Below, piece by piece: positions 37,394-45,296 of a DNA stretch of 64,000 bases. Every line of letters starts with the position of its first letter. Position 1 is the first letter of the stretch. The notes below the pieces were generated by a model that had not been told where the DNA came from, made no database searches, and saw only the letters and a list, made by a program, of their open reading frames with translations. The translations under genes and the position numbers were made by a program. The DNA is from Clostridia bacterium (GTDB lineage: Bacteria; Bacillota; Clostridia; Monoglobales; Monoglobaceae): the NCBI GenBank assembly GCA_017622215.1, contig JAGARO010000008.1, forward strand, positions 1 to 64,000, given 5' to 3'.

Positions 37394-39301
37394 ATGTACA
37401 TATACCATAATTCTCAAAATGAAATATACAGAAAACCTTTTGGTGCAGTGGAGACAGGAACGGAAATTGAACTTGCTCTTGAGGTTAGAGATACAGAGGC
37501 TCACCAGGTTTTAGTCCGCACCTGGTCCGGAAACAGGGAAAACTATATTCCTATGGAGAAGAAGGACAACCTCTGGTGTGCCAGAGTTAAGACTCCTGAT
37601 GAGAAGGGGTTGTTCTGGTATTATTTTGTAATCCGTACAAACCAGGGCGAATTTTATTATTTTAACAATGACGAAAAGCTGGGAGGAGAGGGTGTTTTAA
37701 AGAAAGAGAACACTATGAACTCCTATCAGGTAACAGTTTTTGATAAGAATTACCACACTCCAAAATGGTTTCGCGACAGCGTGATGTACCAGATTTTCCC
37801 TGACAGATTTTTCCACGGGAAAGACACGGACTACCCTGTAAAAAGGGAGGAATACACAATCCATAGGGATTGGTACGAAAGATTTGCCAGCAACCGCCAC
37901 CCATACGAAAACGGTCCTGCCTGTAACGATTTTTACGGGGGAAACCTTAAGGGGATTGAGGAAAAACTGCCTTATCTTAAGGAGCTTGGAATATCAGTTA
38001 TCTACTTAAATCCGATTTTCGAAGCGTACTCAAACCACAGATACGATACAGGAAATTATAAAAAGATTGATATGATGCTGGGCACAGAGGCTGACTTTGT
38101 GAGCCTGACAAAAAAGGCAGAGGAAATGGGCATCAATATAATTTTAGACGGTGTATTCAGCCACACAGGCTCCGACAGTATTTACTTCAATAAATACGGA
38201 AACTACGGCGAGGGCGGTGCCTACAGGGATAAAAATTCCCCATACAGAAGCTGGTTCCAGTTCAAAGGGGACACAAATGATTACGACAGCTGGTGGGGTT
38301 GCACAAATCTGCCCAATGTAAATGAAATGAGCGAGGGCTACCTTGACTACATTTTAAGGGATGAAGATGCAGTTATAAAGAAGTGGTTGAGGCTTGGTGC
38401 AAAGGGCTGGAGACTTGATGTAGCCGACGAGCTCCCTGACGAATTTATAAAGATTTTAAGGGAAGAAATAAAGAAGACAGACGAGGATGCAGTTATAATC
38501 GGAGAGGTCTGGGAGGACGCTACAAATAAGGTGAGCTACGGCAATCTCCGTGAGTATTTAACAGGGGACGAACTTGACAGTGTAATGAACTATCCCTTCA
38601 AGGATGCAATGATAGATTTTGTTTTGGGTAACTGTAATGGGACAAACTTTGGAAAGAGAATAATGTCAATATTGGAAAACTATCCAAAGGAGGTTGCCTA
38701 TTCCCTTATGAATATTGCAGGGACCCACGATACGGAAAGAATTAAAACTGTAATGGGACAGCAAAATTACGGAAATGGGACAGACTGGGACACAAAGCTT
38801 TCAGGTGGGGAAGAAAGCCGTGCTTTAAGACGGCAGATGCTCTTTGCCTTTATGCAGATGACCTTTGTCGGAGTACCTTGTGTGTACTATGGAGACGAAA
38901 TCGGCATGGAGGGCGGAAAGGACCCATATAACAGAAAGCCGTATACCTGGAGGAATATAAATCCCGAACTGCTTGATTATTACAAGGAGATTATAGGAAT
39001 TAGAAATGAAAAACCTGCCTTAAGACGAGGAGATTTTAAGGTTGTTTATAGCGACGATAAGGTTTTCGCATACACAAGAGAGCTGAAAGGCGATAAGGAT
39101 GTTTTCGGAGAAAAAACACAGGGAAAGAACTATCTCTGCGTTGTAAATACCGACCAGTGGGACAGGGAAATTGTTATAGAAAATGAATTTTGCGGAAAAA
39201 CGCAATTTAATGAAATTTTCAGGGATAAAAAACACACATTGACAGATAATAAATTAAACATAAAAATTATGTCAGAATCTGCGATGTTGTTTGAATATTG
39301 A
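37394..39301 (+). CDS. GH13 alpha-glucan hydrolase, neopullulanase/cyclomaltodextrinase-like
   Basis: 635 residues from the ATG at 37394 (MYIYHNSQNEIYRKPFG), with AGGGTGAT just upstream. No signal peptide, so it acts in the cytoplasm on imported maltodextrins or cyclodextrins, or on glycogen fragments. The first 110 residues form a beta domain of CBM34 type. The catalytic barrel shows all four GH13 regions: DGVFSHTG, GWRLDVADE (nucleophile Asp near residue 341), IIGEVWED (acid/base Glu near 369) and IAGTHDTERI. The length and N-domain match the GH13_20 group. It precedes the glycogen genes, which have their own promoter. Confidence 0.92.
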   Translation: MYIYHNSQNEIYRKPFGAVETGTEIELALEVRDTEAHQVLVRTWSGNRENYIPMEKKDNLWCARVKTPDEKGLFWYYFVIRTNQGEFYYFNNDEKLGGEGVLKKENTMNSYQVTVFDKNYHTPKWFRDSVMYQIFPDRFFHGKDTDYPVKREEYTIHRDWYERFASNRHPYENGPACNDFYGGNLKGIEEKLPYLKELGISVIYLNPIFEAYSNHRYDTGNYKKIDMMLGTEADFVSLTKKAEEMGINIILDGVFSHTGSDSIYFNKYGNYGEGGAYRDKNSPYRSWFQFKGDTNDYDSWWGCTNLPNVNEMSEGYLDYILRDEDAVIKKWLRLGAKGWRLDVADELPDEFIKILREEIKKTDEDAVIIGEVWEDATNKVSYGNLREYLTGDELDSVMNYPFKDAMIDFVLGNCNGTNFGKRIMSILENYPKEVAYSLMNIAGTHDTERIKTVMGQQNYGNGTDWDTKLSGGEESRALRRQMLFAFMQMTFVGVPCVYYGDEIGMEGGKDPYNRKPYTWRNINPELLDYYKEIIGIRNEKPALRRGDFKVVYSDDKVFAYTRELKGDKDVFGEKTQGKNYLCVVNTDQWDREIVIENEFCGKTQFNEIFRDKKHTLTDNKLNIKIMSESAMLFEY

Positions 39302-39349
39302 TTGTGCATACTACACAAAAAATATGACAATTTTTGTCAAGATTATTTA

Positions 39350-39378
39350 TAGACAAATTATTCCCTTTTTGGTATTAT
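39350..39378 (+). promoter_or_regulatory. Promoter of the glg operon
   Basis: A -35 TAGACA (39350-39355) and a -10 TATTAT (39373-39378) are 17 bases apart, each one base off consensus. Two inverted repeats, TTGTG-N7-CACAA (39302-39318) and TGACAA-N3-TTGTCA (39325-39339), lie just upstream. Confidence 0.7.
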
Positions 39379-39433
39379 ATAAGTAAAAATAGGGCTGATG
39401 GGACTTTTTAACAGTCTGAAAGGGACGGACACT

Positions 39434-41335
39434 ATGAATAATTACGAAAAAATTCCAAAAGAGCTTATGTATCTTTTTAATAAAGGTGAGCTTTTCTACG
39501 CATATAAAATTTTGGGGGCACACGTCGTAAAGGACGAAAAGGGGAAAATCGGAACCCGTTTTTCCGTGTGGGCTCCTGAAGCAAAAAGTGTTTCTGTGGT
39601 CTGCAATAAAAACGGATGGGACAGAAATGTAAACCCCATGGAAAAGGATGCAGATTCAGGAATATGGACTGCTTTTTTAGAGGGTGTAAAAAAGGGCGAA
39701 GTTTATAAATACTCCATTGAGAGTAAAGACGGAAGAACTTTTTTAAAGGCTGACCCCTTTGCCTTCCAGAGCGAAGTCAGACCTGCCACAGCCTCGGTTG
39801 TTTTTGAGGATAGCTTCAAGTGGAAAGACAAAAAATGGATGGAAAAAAGGAGAGAGAATCCTCCTTACGATAAACCGATAAATATTTACGAAATGCACTT
39901 CGGTTCATGGAAAAGACACGAAGATGGGACACTCTACAGCTATGACGAAATGGCGGAGAGTCTTGTGCCTTATGTAAAGGAACAGGGCTATACTCATATT
40001 GAGGTTATGCCTCTATCGGAGTATCCCTTTGACGGCTCCTGGGGATATCAGGTAACAGGCTATTACTCTGTAAATAGTAGGTACGGCACCCCTGAGGGAC
40101 TTAAGAGGTTTGTGGATAAGTGCCACAGGAACGGAATCGGAGTTATAATGGACTGGGTTCCTGCCCATTTTCCAAAGGATGCCCACGGCCTTGCAAGATT
40201 TGACGGAAGCTGTCTTTTCGAGCATCCCGATTCAAGACGGGGGGAACATAAGGAATGGGGAACTCTTGTTTTTAACTGGGAAAAGAGTGAGGTACATTCA
40301 TTCCTTATTTCAAACACTCTTTTCTGGCTTGAGGAATATCACATTGACGGTTTAAGAGTTGATGCAGTTTCAAGTATGCTGTATCTTGATTATAACAGGC
40401 GGGACGGCGAGTGGATACCGAATAAGTATGGCGGAAATGAGAATCTTGACGCCATTGAATTTTTACAAAAAATGAATAAAGCTGTATTTGAGAGATTTCC
40501 CAATGTAATGATGATTGCAGAGGAATCTACAGCCTGGGGCGGAGTTACAATGCCTGCCCATGAGGGAGGACTTGGTTTTAACTTCAAGTGGAATATGGGC
40601 TGGATGAATGACATTTTAAGATATATGTCAATGGACCCGTTTTTCAGGGGCCCCAACCACGGAATGCTTACATTTTCAATGATGTACGCTTTTTCTGAAA
40701 ACTATATTTTGCCTCTGTCCCACGACGAGGTTGTTCACGGAAAAAGGTCGCTTATTGATAAGATGTACGGAACATATGAACAGAAGTTTGCGTCCTTAAG
40801 GCTCTTGTTTGCGTATATGTATGCTCACCCGGGAAAGAAGCTTTTGTTTATGGGCGGAGAAATTGCCCAGTTTATAGAATGGCGTTTCGCGGAGCAGCTT
40901 GACTGGTTGCTTTTAGATTATGATATGCATAGAAATATGCAGAAGTACACAGGGGAGCTTAATAAGTTCTATAAGTCCCATAAGGCTATGCACGAGGTTG
41001 AAAGGGACTGGGCAGGCTTTAAGTGGATTTGCCCTGACGACAGTCAGAATAATGTTGTGTCCTTTATGAGGATAAGTAAAAATAAGCGGGACAAGGTTAT
41101 AGTTGTTGCAAACTTTGCTGCCCGCAGAAGAGATGACTATTATGTGGGAGTTCCTGCATCAGGCGAGTACGAAATTGTGCTTTCCACAAATGATAAGGCT
41201 TATGGAGGAACAGGGGACATAAAGAAAGTCTTTAAGGCTGAAAAAGGAACATACGGAGATTTTAAGTATCGTATAAAAGTTGATTTGCCGGAACTTTCAG
41301 CGTTTTATATAAAGAAACGCCGAAACAAAAGATAG
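39434..41335 (+). CDS. glgB: 1,4-alpha-glucan branching enzyme
   Basis: 633 residues from the ATG at 39434 (MNNYEKIPKELMYLF), with AAAGGGA 8 bases upstream; a start 36 bases earlier lacks a site. It makes the alpha-1,6 branches of glycogen. Visible: a CBM48 domain (TRFSVWAPEAKSVSVV), YEMHFGSWKRHEDG, DWVPAHFPKDAHGL, GLRVDAVSSMLYLDY (nucleophile Asp near residue 310), MIAEEST (Glu near 362) and LPLSHDEVVHGKRSL. It is the first gene of glgB-glgC-glgD-glgA. Confidence 0.96.
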   Translation: MNNYEKIPKELMYLFNKGELFYAYKILGAHVVKDEKGKIGTRFSVWAPEAKSVSVVCNKNGWDRNVNPMEKDADSGIWTAFLEGVKKGEVYKYSIESKDGRTFLKADPFAFQSEVRPATASVVFEDSFKWKDKKWMEKRRENPPYDKPINIYEMHFGSWKRHEDGTLYSYDEMAESLVPYVKEQGYTHIEVMPLSEYPFDGSWGYQVTGYYSVNSRYGTPEGLKRFVDKCHRNGIGVIMDWVPAHFPKDAHGLARFDGSCLFEHPDSRRGEHKEWGTLVFNWEKSEVHSFLISNTLFWLEEYHIDGLRVDAVSSMLYLDYNRRDGEWIPNKYGGNENLDAIEFLQKMNKAVFERFPNVMMIAEESTAWGGVTMPAHEGGLGFNFKWNMGWMNDILRYMSMDPFFRGPNHGMLTFSMMYAFSENYILPLSHDEVVHGKRSLIDKMYGTYEQKFASLRLLFAYMYAHPGKKLLFMGGEIAQFIEWRFAEQLDWLLLDYDMHRNMQKYTGELNKFYKSHKAMHEVERDWAGFKWICPDDSQNNVVSFMRISKNKRDKVIVVANFAARRRDDYYVGVPASGEYEIVLSTNDKAYGGTGDIKKVFKAEKGTYGDFKYRIKVDLPELSAFYIKKRRNKR

Positions 41336-41363
41336 GCTAATAATTACCTTGGAGGGATAAAAT

Positions 41364-42587
41364 ATGAAAGCGAAGGAATGCGTAGCAATGATTCTTGCAG
41401 GCGGACAGGGCAGCCGTCTTGGGGCACTTACCAAGAAGGTGGCAAAACCTGCTGTACCATTCGGAGGGAAATACAGAATTATAGATTTTCCTTTGAGTAA
41501 CTGCACCCATTCGGGAATTGATACAGTAGGTGTTTTAACCCAGTACCAGCCTCTTGAACTTAATACCTATATCGGTTCAGGACAGCCATGGGATTTGGAC
41601 AGAAAAGACGGAGGAGTTTTTGTACTTCCTCCTTATGTGTCTGCTGAAAAAGGGGAATGGTATAAGGGCACAGCCAACGCCATATACCAGAACATCGGTT
41701 TTGTTGACCAGTTCGACCCTGAATATGTTGTAATTCTTTCGGGGGACCATATCTATAAAATGGACTATGCGAAAATGCTCAAGGCTCATAAAAAGGCTAA
41801 CGCTGACGCTACAATTGCTGTAATTGAAGTTCCGTGGGACGAGGCATCACGATTCGGAATTATGAATACAGATGAGAACTTAGAGATTGTAGAGTTTGAA
41901 GAAAAGCCAAAGAAACCAAAATCAAATCTTGCCTCAATGGGCGTTTATGTTTTCACATGGAAGGTACTTAAAAAGTATCTTATTGAAGATGAAAAGGATG
42001 TAAATTCAGACAACGATTTCGGTAAGAATATTATTCCTAAGATGCTTGAAAACGGAAAGAAGCTGATGGCGCACAGGTTCGACGGCTACTGGAAGGATGT
42101 TGGAACAATCCAGAGCTTGTGGGATGCTAACATGGAGCTTTTGGACGATGCACCTGCAATGAATATTTCCGATAAGGACTGGAGAATTTTCAGTAAAAAC
42201 CCTGCAAAGCCACCTCATTATATTTCAAACACAGCTGTGGTTAAAAACTGTTATATAACAGAGGGCTGTGAAATTGACGGTGTCGTTGAACATTCGATTT
42301 TATCCGAAGGTGTTGTTGTGGAAGAGGGAGCAAAGGTTATTGACTCAGTAATTCTTCCCGGGGCATATATAAGCCGTGATGCAGTAATTAAAAAGGCTAT
42401 CGTAGGCACAGGAGCAGTTATCGGAAAGAATGTTAGAATCGGCACAGAAGAAATAGGTGCCATGGAAGATTTTGTAAATACAAAAATCTGTGCTGCAGAT
42501 ATAACGCTTGTTGCACCTGAAGTAAAAATAAAAGACGGAGTAGCTATTGCGAAAAATTCAATGGTTACAAAGAGTATAAAGGCGTAA
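41364..42587 (+). CDS. glgC: Glucose-1-phosphate adenylyltransferase, catalytic subunit
   Basis: 407 residues. It makes ADP-glucose from ATP and glucose-1-phosphate. Visible: the nucleotidyltransferase signature [25 protein letters not shown] split over residues 11-35, [10 protein letters not shown] with the catalytic aspartate, [18 protein letters not shown], and a left-handed beta-helix C-terminus with hexapeptide-type repeats ([10 protein letters not shown]). TTGGAGGG precedes the ATG, 28 bases after glgB. It probably forms a mixed complex with GlgD, as in other Firmicutes. Confidence 0.96.
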   Translation: MKAKECVAMILAGGQGSRLGALTKKVAKPAVPFGGKYRIIDFPLSNCTHSGIDTVGVLTQYQPLELNTYIGSGQPWDLDRKDGGVFVLPPYVSAEKGEWYKGTANAIYQNIGFVDQFDPEYVVILSGDHIYKMDYAKMLKAHKKANADATIAVIEVPWDEASRFGIMNTDENLEIVEFEEKPKKPKSNLASMGVYVFTWKVLKKYLIEDEKDVNSDNDFGKNIIPKMLENGKKLMAHRFDGYWKDVGTIQSLWDANMELLDDAPAMNISDKDWRIFSKNPAKPPHYISNTAVVKNCYITEGCEIDGVVEHSILSEGVVVEEGAKVIDSVILPGAYISRDAVIKKAIVGTGAVIGKNVRIGTEEIGAMEDFVNTKICAADITLVAPEVKIKDGVAIAKNSMVTKSIKA

Positions 42588-42601
42588 GGGGGTAAAGAGA
42601 T

Positions 42602-43726
42602 ATGCATAACAGTACACTTGGTTTAATTTTTTCAGAAAACCCTGAGGCGAATTTAGGGGACCTCACAAATCTCCGTGCCCTTGCGGCAGTTCCTGTTGGA
42701 GGCAGATACAGAATTATTGACTTTATTCTGTCAAATATGGTAAATACCGGCATAGCAAATGTCGGTATAACCACCACCTCAAAGATGCAGTCTTTAACTG
42801 ACCATCTTGGAACAGGAAAGGACTGGGACCTTGCAAGAAAGCAGAACGGTCTTTTCATTCTTCCTCATAATGAGGCTTATGACAGCAATGAGCAGTACGG
42901 CGTTGACTATATCTATAATGCTTTCAGCTATTTAAGACGAAGCAGACAGGACTATGTTTTAGTTTCCGACTGTAATACAATCTGTAACTTAACTTATGAA
43001 GATGTTGAAAAGCTTCATATGGAAAAGGATGCAGATATTACAATGGTTTATAAAAAGGTTGGAAAGGTTGAAGATTCCCGCCTTAAAAGACATATCTTTT
43101 TAGATGTTGACGAAGACGGCAGAGTTACAGATATGCAACTTTACCCTACTGTTCAGAAGCTCAACAATTCATATATGCATATGTTTTACATAAAGAAGTC
43201 CCTGCTTTTAGAACTTGTAGGGGACTGTATTGCTCACGGAAAGCATAAGCTCAATGCTGATTTGCTTATGTCAAATATTGATAAGCTTAAAATTTATGCT
43301 TATGAATTTGTGGGCTATTCAAAGACAATTGATAATATAAAGACATATTTCGGCTTTAATCTTGACCTGCTTAAGAAAGATGTAAGAGATGAGCTTTTCG
43401 GCACAAAGGATGACGACAGAATTTACACAAAGGTAAAGGATACAGTTCCTACAAGATACGGAAAGGATTCTTCTGTTACAAATTCAATTATTGCAGACGG
43501 TTGTGTGATTGAGGGCACAGTTAAGAATTGTATTATTTTCCGAGGTGTAAAAATCGGAGAGGGTGCTGTGGTTGAAAATTCAATCATAATGCAGAACTCA
43601 CAGATTATGGAAAACTGCCTTGTGGAAAACGCAATTTTCGATAAGGAAGTTATTTTAAGAGAGGGCAAGAAGCTTGTGGGACAGGAAACATACCCTGTAA
43701 TCATAGGAAAGCGAGTAGTAGTATAA
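42602..43726 (+). CDS. glgD: GlgD, non-catalytic partner of GlgC
   Basis: 374 residues and clearly homologous to GlgC (PVGGRYRIIDFILSN; LGTGKDWDL; C-terminal beta-helix with VKIGEGAVVENSIIM). The glycine-rich GGxGxRL loop is replaced by SENPEANLGDLTNLRALAA, and the catalytic SGDHI motif by VSDCNTI. That fits GlgD as the regulatory subunit that raises GlgC activity in Firmicutes. AAGGGGG lies upstream; the gap to glgC is 14 bases. Confidence 0.94.
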   Translation: MHNSTLGLIFSENPEANLGDLTNLRALAAVPVGGRYRIIDFILSNMVNTGIANVGITTTSKMQSLTDHLGTGKDWDLARKQNGLFILPHNEAYDSNEQYGVDYIYNAFSYLRRSRQDYVLVSDCNTICNLTYEDVEKLHMEKDADITMVYKKVGKVEDSRLKRHIFLDVDEDGRVTDMQLYPTVQKLNNSYMHMFYIKKSLLLELVGDCIAHGKHKLNADLLMSNIDKLKIYAYEFVGYSKTIDNIKTYFGFNLDLLKKDVRDELFGTKDDDRIYTKVKDTVPTRYGKDSSVTNSIIADGCVIEGTVKNCIIFRGVKIGEGAVVENSIIMQNSQIMENCLVENAIFDKEVILREGKKLVGQETYPVIIGKRVVV

Positions 43727-43739
43727 GGGGGACATAAAA

Positions 43740-45164
43740 TTGAAAATACTTATGGTTTCATCTGAGGTAGCACCCTATGCTAAAAGCGGAGGCCTTGGCG
43801 ATGTAGTGGGAGCTCTCCCCAGAGCCCTTGTGAAACAGGGCCATGAGGTTGCAGTAGTGATGCCGAAGTATGGCTGTATAGATGAGAAATATGTTTCACA
43901 GATGGAATATAAATTCTTTATCTATGTGCCTGTGGGCTGGCGCACAAAATACTGTGGCGTTTTTGAAATTGTCAAAGACGGAGTAAGATATTATTTTATT
44001 GATAATGAATACTATTTCGGAGATAAAGAACTTTATAAATGGAATGACCTTGAAAGGTTTGCATTTTTGGATAAGGCAGCCCTTGAAATATTAAAGGGCA
44101 TTGACTTTAAACCTGATGTAATCCACTGCCACGACTGGCAGACAGGTATGATACCTGTAATTCTTGAGGGTTATTATAAGGAAGACCCATTTTTCAAGGA
44201 AACAAAGACAATGTTCACAATTCATAATTTAAGGTATCAGGGAATTTACGATATTGAAACAGTTGCAGATTTCTTCTCCTTAAATATGGGATATTTTGTG
44301 AATGATAAGCTTGAATTCCACGGCTGTGCAAATCTTTTGAAGGCGGGGGTTGTTTACTCGAATTATGTAACAACTGTAAGCCCTACTTATGCTGAAGAAA
44401 TTCAGACTCCTCAGGGCGGAGAAAGACTTGACGGTCTTCTTCGTGCAAGGGATAACAGCCTTTTCGGTATTCTTAACGGAATTGACTATGAGGACTATAA
44501 TCCAAGAAAGGATAACCTCATTTTTGAAAAGTATAACTTGAATAACTGCATTGAGGGCAAGAAAAAGAATAAAATGGAGCTCCAGAAGGAGCTTGGACTT
44601 CCTGTTGACGGGGAAAAGGTTATGATTGGTCTTGTTTCAAGACTTGTTGACCAGAAAGGCCTTGACCTTATTGCAGAAATTATGAACGAGCTTGTGGGGA
44701 TGGATATCCAGTTCGTAGTTTTAGGCACAGGGGACAGTAAATACGAGGATATGTTCAGGCACTACGCATGGTGCAATCCTGAAAAGGTTTCTGCCAATAT
44801 TATGTTCAGTAACGAGCGTGCCCATAAGGTTTACGCGGCCTGCGACTTGTTCCTTATGCCGTCAATGTTTGAGCCTTGCGGTCTTGGACAGATTATAGCT
44901 TTAGCCTACGGTACAATCCCTATTGTAAGAGAAACTGGCGGACTTAAGGACACAATAAAATCCTATAACGAGTTCACAGGCGAGGGCAACGGCTTCTCCT
45001 TTAATGCTTATAATGCGCAGGATATGCTTTATACAATCCGCCGTGCAATAAGCTTCTTCTCGGATAAGGATGTATGGAAAAAGCTTGTTAAAAGAGCAAT
45101 GAAAGAAGATTTTTCATGGGAAGAATCAGCTAAAAAGTATATTGACTTATATGAGCAGTTATAG
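43740..45164 (+). CDS. glgA: Glycogen synthase (ADP-glucose type)
   Basis: 474 residues, with a TTG start after AAGGGGG, 13 bases beyond glgD. It extends glycogen from ADP-glucose; GT5 family with a GT-B fold. Visible: KSGGLGDVVGALPRAL near residue 15, HCHDWQTGMIP, TIHNLRYQGIYD, LVSRLVDQKGLDLI, and EPCGLGQIIALAYGTIPIVRETGGLKDT (in two parts) near the end. It closes the glgBCDA operon and is followed by a strong terminator. Confidence 0.96.
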   Translation: MKILMVSSEVAPYAKSGGLGDVVGALPRALVKQGHEVAVVMPKYGCIDEKYVSQMEYKFFIYVPVGWRTKYCGVFEIVKDGVRYYFIDNEYYFGDKELYKWNDLERFAFLDKAALEILKGIDFKPDVIHCHDWQTGMIPVILEGYYKEDPFFKETKTMFTIHNLRYQGIYDIETVADFFSLNMGYFVNDKLEFHGCANLLKAGVVYSNYVTTVSPTYAEEIQTPQGGERLDGLLRARDNSLFGILNGIDYEDYNPRKDNLIFEKYNLNNCIEGKKKNKMELQKELGLPVDGEKVMIGLVSRLVDQKGLDLIAEIMNELVGMDIQFVVLGTGDSKYEDMFRHYAWCNPEKVSANIMFSNERAHKVYAACDLFLMPSMFEPCGLGQIIALAYGTIPIVRETGGLKDTIKSYNEFTGEGNGFSFNAYNAQDMLYTIRRAISFFSDKDVWKKLVKRAMKEDFSWEESAKKYIDLYEQL

Positions 45165-45181
45165 TATAATTAAGAATTATG

Positions 45182-45214
45182 AAAACAATAGTAACTTAAT
45201 GTTACTATTGTTTT
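45182..45214 (+). terminator. Terminator after glgA
   Basis: The 14-base stem AAAACAATAGTAAC/GTTACTATTGTTTT with a TTAAT loop is followed by more T. It separates the synthesis genes from glgP. Confidence 0.9.
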
Positions 45215-45296
45215 TATTTTTGTAATACATAGGGACAAATTGGGGAAAATAGAATATAGTATGTTGGTTGGAAATATCCTGTTAGGAGGAATATAG

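Noticed and set aside
39302-39318. TTGTG-N7-CACAA as a Rex operator
   Set aside because: Rex sites have about 10 bases between TTGTG-type halves (TTGTGAA-N6-TTCACAA or TTGTTAA-N4-TTAACAA); here there are 7 and the inner bases do not fit.
40111-40119. Perfect DnaA box TGTGGATAA
   Set aside because: A single site inside glgB coding sequence, with no AT-rich tract or neighbouring boxes.
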